From NCBI RefSeq assembly GCF_000018605.1, contig NC_010003.1, positions 1,526,501 to 1,590,500 on the forward strand: DNA of 64,000 nt, given 5' to 3'. Positions 17,966-25,754 of this stretch are shown one piece after another. A program made the translations under genes and the position numbers. The stretch comes from Petrotoga mobilis SJ95 (GTDB lineage: Bacteria > Thermotogota > Thermotogae > Petrotogales > Petrotogaceae). The notes below the pieces were generated by a model. It worked only from the letters and a program-made list of their open reading frames with translations. It was not told where the DNA came from and searched no databases. Within the stretch, counting starts at the first letter, position 1. Each line of letters begins with the position of its first letter.

Positions 17966-20578
17966 TTAACCTTTTACAGAGCCTTGAGTTAATCCTCCGA
18001 TTATCCATCTTTGGAGAGACAAAAATAGAATTATCATTGGGATAGCACCCAATAGTGAGGCTGCGGTGAACAATCCCCACTCTGTTTCGTAAGGTCCCGA
18101 GGAGAAAGTTTGCAATCCAACAGCATAGGTATAATTTGATTCGCTTTGTAATATTATCCTTGCCATAACAAACTCGTTGAATATGTTCATGAAGGTAAGT
18201 ATCATAACAACAGCAATTATGGGTAGAGATAGAGGCAATACGATCCTCCAAAAGGTTTGGAACCTCGTAGCACCGTCAATCATTGCAGATTCTTCCAAAG
18301 AGTCCGGGATAGTGTCATAGTAACCTTTGAACAGCCACATGTTGTAAGCAATTCCTCCCATGTAGGCAAAGATCAATCCATCTAAAGAATCCAAACCAAA
18401 TACCCCAAAGTTATCACCCATAAATTTCAATATGCCATAAATTGCTATCATAAACATTACGGCTGGGAACATCTGAATAATCATCAAGAAAAATAACCCC
18501 TGCTTTCTTCCCACAAACCTCATCCTTGAAAAAGGGTAGGCTGCAATGGAGGTTATTAAAACAGTTAATACTGATGTTATACCAGCTACCATTATGGAAT
18601 TTAGTAGCCATCTAGTAAACGGTTTTCTTATTTTTGCTGACCAATCTTGCTGCAATAAATAAAGATTTTTATCAATATTCCTAAGTTTGGACTTTAATTC
18701 GGAGTAATCAGTGTAATTTGCAAGATCACTAACTATCCTTGAGGCACGAGCTATATCAGCCGAAGCTTTTCCGTATTGTGTGTTATAAAGTGTTTGAATC
18801 TCAGAAAGTGGTTCAATAATAGTAACGTTACCGCCTTGATTCAAAGTAAGATATTCGTTGAGGTTTGTTTTGAATATATTAATATTTTCTTCCATTTGAT
18901 TTTGGATAGCAGTTAAATTTTCTCTTCCCTGGTCGAATCTTTGTTTTGACTCTAACAAATTTTTATACCAATTCATTAGTATATATCTGTTTCGATCAGG
19001 GGAAAAATACGGATAATATTTTGAACTTATGAAAGATGCATAATTAGTTGACTCAAAGTTGTTAGTTATTTCTTGATTGGAGCTTTCCATATAAACTAAC
19101 AAAAAAGGAATGTTTTGTGTTTTTTCTAAGTTACTTAAAATTTCGTCATTTTCTTGTTTGATCAGGCTAAGCGCGGTTTGAATTTCGTTCTTTTGTTCTC
19201 TTAAATTATTTAGTTGAGCACTGTATTGGGCTAATTGACGAGTATTTGAACTGTATTGTGATGTTAGTGGAAGTAATTCGTTAATGCTTCCAGAAAGTTT
19301 TAAAGTTGAACTTTTTGCCGCTTGATAACCTGGCAAAATTGTTTTCGAATCTTTTATGGCGTATATTTTTGTGAAGTTTTCGTTTAAAAATTGATAGACT
19401 TCATTGAAAAGTTCAAGTGTTTCAACAAAACCGTTTTCGATGAATATGTCTATAGAATTCAAATTCTCGTAAGCAGGAGGAATGATCTGAGAAAATTTTT
19501 GAACGTTATCGTAAAAAGATTTATCTTCACCAAATAATGGTGACTTTCCTTCTACATTCGATAAGTCTTGTCCCTCAAGTATGTTGTAAGAAGCATGCAA
19601 TCGCTCTTTTTCGACTATGAATATATCAAAAAGTGCGGATAAACTGTTGAATATATCACTGTTTTGTCTTTCCAAAAGCACTTGTTGTGAAGTGATTTGT
19701 GATATTTGTGAATTTATATTGTTTAAATCTGCTTCTAATTGAGATATTTGAGTTACAGACTGACCGTATAATTCATTAGCCTGTTTTTGAATATCTTCTT
19801 GTATCCGTTCTATTTCTGTTTCAATTTTCTCCCATCTTTCTGCCAAAGATAAAATGTTGTTTCCGAATATTTCAGCTTCGGGTTCTTCTTTTATCCATCT
19901 CCTATAAGTTCTTACCCTCCAAGTAGATGTTTTCAGCGGGATTTGCAGTATTGTATTCATCGTTTCTATATAGTATTCACTATCTTTATTTAAAGAGCTA
20001 TTTTCAAAGCTGGTCATTATTTCTTTTCTTTGAGTAAAATAATCACTTATCAATGTTTGCAATGGCATGATATCAACGTTTATACCCATACTTTCGGAGA
20101 GATTAAGTATTGCAGTTAACTCTTCTTCGAAGGTTTGATAATCTTCAATTCTTATTTTGTTTATATCTTTGTAAAACGGGTCTTTATACTGTGTTTCGTA
20201 AAGTGTAAATATATCATCATACGAGCTTTCTAAATCTTCGAAGTTATTTTGAGTTTCGGTAAAGTATTCTTCCAAACTGGTTATAAATTTCATTGATTCT
20301 TTTTGTGCTTCTGTTAAAGATATCCCGCTGTATTCCCCAATGTACGAGCTAAGAGAGTTCAGTTCGTTTATTATTTCAGGTACATTTGGAGTTTGAAGGA
20401 TTAAATCTTTATAATTATTCATAGTTAATCTGTTCGAAAACAATTTTGGTGAAAATGCGGCATTATCTCTTCTTATCGATGTAGAGATTAACCATACAAG
20501 AGGAAAGAGTATTACAACAACACAGATGATCAATATTATATGCCTTAAAGTGTAATTTTTCTTTTCGATCACAGCCAT
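17966..20578 (-). CDS. malG: maltose/maltodextrin ABC transporter permease with large inserted domain
   Basis: Inner-membrane permease of the maltodextrin ABC importer. Residues about 12-32 are the first membrane helix. The usual five further helices and the permease EAA loop (SLEESAMIDGA, about 760-770) lie in the last 217 residues. A normal MalG has about 280 residues; this one has 870. The difference is an insert of about 600 residues (roughly 42-650) after the first helix. It is rich in Gln, Glu, Asn, Ser and Leu with long coiled-coil character. By topology it should project outside the membrane. Long MalG forms are known in Thermotoga; I know no function for the insert. It starts on the stop codon of malF. 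Confidence 0.9.
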   Translation of the reverse strand: MAVIEKKNYTLRHIILIICVVVILFPLVWLISTSIRRDNAAFSPKLFSNRLTMNNYKDLILQTPNVPEIINELNSLSSYIGEYSGISLTEAQKESMKFITSLEEYFTETQNNFEDLESSYDDIFTLYETQYKDPFYKDINKIRIEDYQTFEEELTAILNLSESMGINVDIMPLQTLISDYFTQRKEIMTSFENSSLNKDSEYYIETMNTILQIPLKTSTWRVRTYRRWIKEEPEAEIFGNNILSLAERWEKIETEIERIQEDIQKQANELYGQSVTQISQLEADLNNINSQISQITSQQVLLERQNSDIFNSLSALFDIFIVEKERLHASYNILEGQDLSNVEGKSPLFGEDKSFYDNVQKFSQIIPPAYENLNSIDIFIENGFVETLELFNEVYQFLNENFTKIYAIKDSKTILPGYQAAKSSTLKLSGSINELLPLTSQYSSNTRQLAQYSAQLNNLREQKNEIQTALSLIKQENDEILSNLEKTQNIPFLLVYMESSNQEITNNFESTNYASFISSKYYPYFSPDRNRYILMNWYKNLLESKQRFDQGRENLTAIQNQMEENINIFKTNLNEYLTLNQGGNVTIIEPLSEIQTLYNTQYGKASADIARASRIVSDLANYTDYSELKSKLRNIDKNLYLLQQDWSAKIRKPFTRWLLNSIMVAGITSVLTVLITSIAAYPFSRMRFVGRKQGLFFLMIIQMFPAVMFMIAIYGILKFMGDNFGVFGLDSLDGLIFAYMGGIAYNMWLFKGYYDTIPDSLEESAMIDGATRFQTFWRIVLPLSLPIIAVVMILTFMNIFNEFVMARIILQSESNYTYAVGLQTFSSGPYETEWGLFTAASLLGAIPMIILFLSLQRWIIGGLTQGSVKG

Positions 20579-22332
20579 TATCTACTCACCTCTTCGAACG
20601 AGCCTGAGAATCTAAAGTTAAAGTAGGTAAACACAGCAATTATTGCAAATATGATCATCGAAATAGCGGAAGCAAATCCAAAGTCCTGGCCTAGTGATCC
20701 TTCAAAGGCTAATTTATATACATATGATATCAAAATGTCTGTTGAACCTGCCGGTGTGTTCGTACCTGCCATTGCGGGTCCCCCACTTGTAAGTAGATAT
20801 ATTAATGTAAAATTGTTAAAATTGAATGCAAAACTCATAACGAGTAATGGCGCAACTGCGACCATCAAAAGTGGTAACGTTATCTGTCTAAACTGTTTCC
20901 ATCTGTTTGCACCATCTATGACGGCTGCTTCGTATAGTTCGCCTGGAATACTTTGTAAAGAACCGAGGGTTATAGTCATCATGTAAGGAAATCCGAGCCA
21001 AGTATTAGTTATCAATATTGCCACTTTTGCCCAAAATGGATCATTCAGCCATTTTATAGGGTTTAACCCTAAGTTCCCAAGTATGAATTTGTTGATTATC
21101 CCGTATGTTTCGTTGAAGAATCCATTTCTCCAAACCAAAACAGAAATAAAAGCAGGTATCGCCCACGGTATTATTAGTAAAGTTCGGTACACTACTTTCC
21201 CTTTGAGATTTACATCGTTTAGGACTAGCGCAAAAATGAGGCCAACTACAAAAGTAAAAAGAACACTTAAAGCTGCATAGGCAAAATTCCAACTAAGAAT
21301 TTTAAAGAATGGTCCGGAGATTCTAGGATCACTTATTATTTTTGCAAAGTTTTCTCCACCTATATAGTCTTTATAACCTATTAATCTGTACAATTCTCCA
21401 TTCTCATTGTAATCCCAAAAGGCAGAGTCCCTTTCAACTAATTCTTTGTTGGTAAGAGTGTTCATTACAACTGTTTTGTAGATCTCTCTTTCTCCGTCGA
21501 CTATAACCTTAACCGATGTATCGTAAACCCTGTAGACTTCAGAGAATTTTCGGAATATCGTGGAACTTGAGAGGCGGAAGTTTTGATCTTGAAACACCAA
21601 ATTTAAAGACTTTAAATAATTCTGTCTCAATACAGAGTTGTAAAACGCTGAATTTGTAGAGGTAAGAGGATCAACGGGCGAATAAAAATACGTGTATCTG
21701 ACTTCTCCATCTTTTTCAATGGCTATTATTGAATCGCTACCATTGGTTCCTAAACTTTCCGTGGGGCGCATTATTTTGTAAGTGGCATTGTTTACAGTTA
21801 TTTGGTCTCTTTCAATAGGAAACAATTCTGATTCTGCATATATTAGATTACTTCTAGAATCGTACTCTAAAATTACTGGTTTTTCTGATAAATACATATT
21901 TTTTTCGTCGTATAAAAGTAATAAAAAATCTTCAGTTGGTTTGTATTCTTCATCGTATCTGACGAATACTTTGAAATCATAAGTTTTTGGATTTTCTGGC
22001 TCAAAGTAATACACCGGATCTGTAAGAAGAGTATCTATAGCGTTAGTTCTAGTGAATAAATGTCCCGTTCCATAATTAGTGAATGAGGTATCAATCGTGT
22101 AATAAATGGGATATATGGTTAAAATGAAGAGAAAAAACAAAGCAGGCAACGTATATCGATACGGATAAGCTTTTTTGGAAAAAATCGCCCAATCCATAAA
22201 AACGAGAAAAATACTTATTACTATGCCTAATCCATAGTTGGCAAATATGAATAAAAGAAGTATCGCCCATACAAGGAGTGCATTCATCACTCCAATGAAT
22301 ATCCATATTAAAAAAGTAGTGAACTTATTCAA
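20578..22332 (-). CDS. malF: maltose/maltodextrin ABC transporter permease MalF
   Basis: Permease subunit of 584 residues. Three N-terminal hydrophobic segments (about 5-90) are followed by an extended periplasmic loop (about 95-340, comparable with the MalF P2 loop). The permease core follows, with the EAA signature ELYEAAVIDGANRWKQF and LLTSGGPAMAGTN. P2 contacts the binding protein in characterised systems. The start is TTG at 22332, 6 nt after GGGAGGGG. It is translationally coupled to malG. No ATPase (malK) gene is in the window; it must be supplied elsewhere or by a shared MsmX-type ATPase. Confidence 0.92.
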   Translation of the reverse strand: MNKFTTFLIWIFIGVMNALLVWAILLLFIFANYGLGIVISIFLVFMDWAIFSKKAYPYRYTLPALFFLFILTIYPIYYTIDTSFTNYGTGHLFTRTNAIDTLLTDPVYYFEPENPKTYDFKVFVRYDEEYKPTEDFLLLLYDEKNMYLSEKPVILEYDSRSNLIYAESELFPIERDQITVNNATYKIMRPTESLGTNGSDSIIAIEKDGEVRYTYFYSPVDPLTSTNSAFYNSVLRQNYLKSLNLVFQDQNFRLSSSTIFRKFSEVYRVYDTSVKVIVDGEREIYKTVVMNTLTNKELVERDSAFWDYNENGELYRLIGYKDYIGGENFAKIISDPRISGPFFKILSWNFAYAALSVLFTFVVGLIFALVLNDVNLKGKVVYRTLLIIPWAIPAFISVLVWRNGFFNETYGIINKFILGNLGLNPIKWLNDPFWAKVAILITNTWLGFPYMMTITLGSLQSIPGELYEAAVIDGANRWKQFRQITLPLLMVAVAPLLVMSFAFNFNNFTLIYLLTSGGPAMAGTNTPAGSTDILISYVYKLAFEGSLGQDFGFASAISMIIFAIIAVFTYFNFRFSGSFEEVSR

Positions 22333-22367
22333 GAGCTGCCCCTCCCAAAAATTTTAGCTTTAAAAAA

Positions 22368-22392
22368 AAGGAGAGGGAGTTACCCTCCCCTT
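22368..22392 (-). terminator. partial terminator between malE and malF
   Basis: The minus-strand stem AAGGGGAGGG / CCCTCTCCTT (one mismatch, 5-nt loop) is followed by eight T residues. It probably reduces readthrough, so that the binding protein is made in excess over the permeases. Confidence 0.75.
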
Positions 22393-22448
22393 CTTGTCGG
22401 TTAATCTTGTTATCTTTTAATCTTAGAAGATCAATCAAAGGTTATAAA

Positions 22449-23651
22449 TTACAAAGCTGCTTTTATCTTTGATACGGCATCGTTAAGAGCATCTTCCGGT
22501 GTTTGTGTTCCGTTTATAATGTTGTTTAGAGCATCACTCATAGGTTGCCATACAGATTGCATTGCTGGTATATTAGGCATTGGTTCTCCACCTGATGCGC
22601 TTTCTGTGAATGCTGCAACCATTTCTGCTGGAACTGGACCACCTTGTTCGTCTACTATTTGGGCTACATCCAATCTTGAAGGACCTCTCGGATCAGCGAT
22701 ATAGAATTGATATATTCCTTCAGCTGTTGCTAAGTAATTGATCACAAATTCCATAGCAAACGCCTTGTTTTGTGATCTAGAATTGATCATCAATCCTTGT
22801 GAACCCACAAAAGGTCTCATTTGTTTACCTGGTTCAACTTCTATGCTTGTTAATGGCACTACTCCAAAGTCTATACCCGCATCTATATATCTTTTTACGG
22901 ACCATGGACCATTTATCATCATGGCAATTAACCCGTCTGTAAACATGGAATCCATAATAGTGTAACCCATACCTTGAGGCATTATACCTTCGTCGAAGAA
23001 ACTCTTCAAACGATATCCGGCTTTTATAGCTCCTTCATTGTTCAATCCTATATCAGATATATCGTAACCAGTCCTAGAATCATAATCAAAGACATAAGCA
23101 CCATATCCGCTAAAGAAACCATAAGTTTGATAAAAATCGTTAGGAACAACAGCGAATCCAACCGTTTCATCTGTTGTTAATTCTTTTGCCAAAGCCATTA
23201 ATTCGTTTATATTTGTTGGAACTTCATCATCACTCACATAATCCCTGTTGTATAATAATCCAACTGCTTCAATGGCGTAAGGCAATCCATAGAGCCTACC
23301 TTCATATGTGAATGCTTGAATTCCTGATGGAGCAAACTTGTTAAGTTCGATAGCAGATTGTGGAATAGGTTCAAGCAGGCCATTTAATGCTAATTCTCCA
23401 ACCCAATCATTAGCTCCTACTATTATATCAGGACCTTCCCCCGCCTGTGCTGAAGTTAGAAATTTTGACTTGATATCACCGAAATTAACCATTTGAACTT
23501 CGACGTTGATACCAGTATCTCTGGTAAACTGCTGGCCGATTCTTCTCATAAAGTCAACTTGCAATTCAGAAGACCACACGGTTAAAGTTTGTGAAAAAAG
23601 TGAAAGTGCTCCTACTAACATTACCAAAGTTAAAATTAAGCCTTTTTTCAT
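22449..23651 (-). CDS. malE: maltose/maltodextrin-binding protein
   Basis: Periplasmic solute-binding protein (400 aa). The signal peptide covers about residues 1-19. The mature protein shows the family-1 binding-protein pattern: VWSSELQVDFMRRIGQQFTRDTG, GEGPDIIVGANDWVGELALNG, and a C-terminal PMPNIPAMQSVWQPMSDALNNIINGTQTP-type tail with conserved tryptophan. It captures maltose and maltodextrins released by the secreted GH13 enzymes. It is the first gene of malEFG, with a strong promoter, a LacI-type operator and a phased TAAYY array upstream. Confidence 0.93.
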   Translation of the reverse strand: MKKGLILTLVMLVGALSLFSQTLTVWSSELQVDFMRRIGQQFTRDTGINVEVQMVNFGDIKSKFLTSAQAGEGPDIIVGANDWVGELALNGLLEPIPQSAIELNKFAPSGIQAFTYEGRLYGLPYAIEAVGLLYNRDYVSDDEVPTNINELMALAKELTTDETVGFAVVPNDFYQTYGFFSGYGAYVFDYDSRTGYDISDIGLNNEGAIKAGYRLKSFFDEGIMPQGMGYTIMDSMFTDGLIAMMINGPWSVKRYIDAGIDFGVVPLTSIEVEPGKQMRPFVGSQGLMINSRSQNKAFAMEFVINYLATAEGIYQFYIADPRGPSRLDVAQIVDEQGGPVPAEMVAAFTESASGGEPMPNIPAMQSVWQPMSDALNNIINGTQTPEDALNDAVSKIKAAL

Positions 23652-23682
23652 CTTAATACCCCCTTTTGAGTGTTTTTTCCTT

Positions 23683-23699
23683 ATGGAAACGTTTTTACT
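23683..23699 (-). promoter_or_regulatory. LacI-family operator in the malE leader
   Basis: The palindromic core AAACGTTT (23687-23694) lies within ATGGAAACGTTTTTACT. This context is nearly identical to the amylase operator at 8325-8340 and sits about 12 nt past the -10 box. It supports joint repression of malEFG and the amylase by one LacI-family regulator, not encoded here. Confidence 0.75.
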
Positions 23700-23705
23700 A
23701 AACTA

Positions 23706-23733
23706 ATTATAACAAAAAAGGATACAATTTCAA
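23706..23733 (-). promoter_or_regulatory. malE promoter
   Basis: The -35 box is TTGAAA (23728-23733), the spacer is 16 nt, and the -10 box is TATAAT (23706-23711) on the minus strand, directly upstream of the LacI-type operator. Confidence 0.8.
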
Positions 23734-23738
23734 ATCGG

Positions 23739-23793
23739 GATTATTGGCGATTAAATCCGGTTAAAGGTGATTATCAAGAATTATTTCCGATTA
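23739..23793 (-). promoter_or_regulatory. phased TAAYY array upstream of malE
   Basis: On the minus strand TAA occurs at six successive 10-nt steps (plus-strand TTA at 23741, 23751, 23761, 23771, 23781, 23791). The pentamers, far to near, are TAATC, TAATT, TAATC, TAACC, TAATC, TAATC. The nearest TAA ends exactly 30 nt before the first base of the -10 box. It may be a helically phased site for an activator or for the polymerase alpha subunit. A matching array precedes the aminotransferase operon. Confidence 0.65.
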
Positions 23794-23833
23794 AGAGCAA
23801 AAATCTCAGTTTTTCGATATTTTTCTCAAAAAT

Positions 23834-25231
23834 TTAAACAGGATAAATTGCTGTATCTTCATTCTGAAAGCTTTCTGCCAGGTTTAGGTCAATGTTAAGT
23901 GAACGAACGTAATTATTTTTCAAGAATTTTTTACCAACTTCTTTGAATAAAACGTAGGTCAATAAATCTTCATCATTCTGAGCCAATATGCCTATTTCCT
24001 TTTTCGCTTTTTCTAGCTCAGGTTCTAAATCATCTGCTGGTCTATAGTCTATGGGTTTCTCATTGACTAATGCTAATTTGTATAATTCTTCGTCTACTGG
24101 GGCAGGTGGTTTTCCATAGAGGCCTTTCAAGTAATTTTTTACTTCGTTAGTTATCATTGAATATCTTTTACCAGTTAATACGTTTAAAACAGCTTGAACT
24201 CCTACGATCTGACTAGTGGGGGTTACCAAAGGGGGATATCCTAAATCTTTTCGAACCTTAGGTACTTCTTGTAGAACATCGCTTAATTTATCTTCAGCCT
24301 TTTGTGACTTTAGTTGAGAAACTAAATTAGAAAGCATACCTCCAGGGATTTGAGCATTTAATATTCTGGCATCTATTGATTCCATCTTGACATCGTACTC
24401 ACTGTATTTCGACCTTACCTTCCAAAAATATTCAACCAATTTCATTATTGTTTTTGTATCTAGATCTAAGTCGTAGGTGTAGACAAAAGGTTCGACCGCT
24501 GGTTCTGAGGTACCGTTAGCAAAAGGGCTCAACGCTAAATCCAGAATGTCTGCTCCAGCTTCTACTCCAGCGAAATAAGCCATAGAAGCAAGACCAGTGG
24601 TTGCGTGAGAATGAATATCAACAAGGATGTTGAATTTCTTCTTGATTTCTTTTACCAAATCATAGGCATCTTTTGGTTTTAACAATCCCGCCATATCTTT
24701 TATAACAATTGAATCGACGCCTCTTTCCACTAATTCTTTTGTATAATTTAAATAGTACTGCAGATTGTGAACGGGACTAACGGTATAACATATAGCTCCT
24801 TGAACATGAATATTTCTTTTTTTTGCAACCTCTATAGACTTTTCCAAGTTACGAATATCGTTTAAAGCATCGAAAACCCTTATGATATCCATGCTGTAGT
24901 CAGCTACTTTGTTAACGAATAATTCTACCACGTCATCGGCATAATTTCTGTATCCAACTAAATTTTGCCCTCTTAGAAGCATTTGGATTTTGGTATTTTT
25001 TAATTTCGCTCTTATGGTTTTTAGCCTTTGCCATGGATCTTCGTTGAGGTATCTTATGCATGAATCGTAAGTAGCCCCACCCCATACTTCCATAGAATAA
25101 TAGCCAACTTGATCGAAGTCTGTCAATTGACCTTCAAAATCATCCATTTTTAATCTCGTTGCTATTAAAGATTGTTGCCCGTCTCTTAAAGTTGTATCAA
25201 CTATATATGGTTTTTTATTCATCTTATTCAA
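23834..25231 (-). CDS. carboxyltransferase subunit (oxaloacetate decarboxylase alpha / pyruvate carboxylase B type)
   Basis: Biotin-dependent carboxyltransferase of the HMGL-like TIM-barrel family. The metal/catalytic motif DTTLRDGQQS (about 12-21), the lysine-bearing SIVIKDMAGLLKP and the metal histidines in DIHSHATTG are all present. The 465 residues end after the PYC_OADA barrel extension, so no biotin-carrier domain with a lysine AMKM motif is fused. That part must be a separate protein. It would carboxylate pyruvate or decarboxylate oxaloacetate with a partner. The start overlaps the QueT-type gene by 4 nt; ATG 25231 or 25222 are both possible. Confidence 0.88.
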   Translation of the reverse strand: MNKMNKKPYIVDTTLRDGQQSLIATRLKMDDFEGQLTDFDQVGYYSMEVWGGATYDSCIRYLNEDPWQRLKTIRAKLKNTKIQMLLRGQNLVGYRNYADDVVELFVNKVADYSMDIIRVFDALNDIRNLEKSIEVAKKRNIHVQGAICYTVSPVHNLQYYLNYTKELVERGVDSIVIKDMAGLLKPKDAYDLVKEIKKKFNILVDIHSHATTGLASMAYFAGVEAGADILDLALSPFANGTSEPAVEPFVYTYDLDLDTKTIMKLVEYFWKVRSKYSEYDVKMESIDARILNAQIPGGMLSNLVSQLKSQKAEDKLSDVLQEVPKVRKDLGYPPLVTPTSQIVGVQAVLNVLTGKRYSMITNEVKNYLKGLYGKPPAPVDEELYKLALVNEKPIDYRPADDLEPELEKAKKEIGILAQNDEDLLTYVLFKEVGKKFLKNNYVRSLNIDLNLAESFQNEDTAIYPV

Positions 25232-25686
25232 CTCCTTTTGTAAAAATTTCTTTTAAAAATCTTTAAAATTGGAAGCCCTATAATATACGTTGCAACAGCT
25301 TCTCCGACTCCTATCCAAAGTACAGAAAAGAAATACGGTACTCCATACAATGGGGCGACATAAGCAGACACCCCAAAGGCGTTAATTAATATGGGAGGAA
25401 GAGGAGCTAAATACTCATTTGGCATCTTCCAAGTTATAATTCCTGCTATCAAGGTCAATAAACTTCCAAACCAGATATCCCAAGCACCCAAACCACCTAT
25501 TATATTTGCTAACAGTGCACCTACGTAGATTCCTGGAATAAATGCAGGATCAAGATAAGTCAGAACCACAAAAGCCTCAGCAATTCTAACCTGTATAGGG
25601 CCGAAACTGATAGGTTGAAATATAATACAAAGAACAACATATAATGCCGCTATTAAAGAGGCTCTAACGATCCTTATTGAACTCAT
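25228..25686 (-). CDS. QueT-family ECF transporter S component
   Basis: A small membrane protein (152 aa) with about five hydrophobic helices. It matches the QueT/DUF988 family: RASLIAALYVVL, FGPIQVRIAEAFVVL, and an aromatic-rich helix ending in WIGVGEAVATYIIG. These are substrate-specific subunits of ECF importers, predicted to take up queuosine precursors. No preQ1 riboswitch-like leader is evident upstream. The ATG at 25686 follows GGAGGAGAT. It overlaps the carboxyltransferase gene by 4 nt, though no functional link is clear. Confidence 0.82.
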   Translation of the reverse strand: MSSIRIVRASLIAALYVVLCIIFQPISFGPIQVRIAEAFVVLTYLDPAFIPGIYVGALLANIIGGLGAWDIWFGSLLTLIAGIITWKMPNEYLAPLPPILINAFGVSAYVAPLYGVPYFFSVLWIGVGEAVATYIIGLPILKIFKRNFYKRS

Positions 25687-25704
25687 ATCTCCTCCAAAAT
25701 GAAA

Positions 25705-25736
25705 AATCTGGTAAAGTATTTCAACTCTACCAGATT
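25705..25736 (-). terminator. rho-independent terminator of the PpiC-like gene
   Basis: The 9-bp stem AATCTGGTA / TACCAGATT is followed on the minus strand by TTTTTC. It lies between the PpiC-like gene and queT. Confidence 0.8.
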
Positions 25737-25754
25737 ATTTTTAAATTAAAGTTT

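Noticed and set aside
17883-18251. Minus-strand 122-residue frame inside malG
   Set aside because: It is an out-of-frame reading of the permease core; the malG frame is supported by clear family motifs.
25687-25754. Possible preQ1 riboswitch before the QueT-type gene
   Set aside because: The hairpin there is a plain terminator of the upstream PpiC-like gene, with a T-tract, and no C-rich preQ1 aptamer core is seen.
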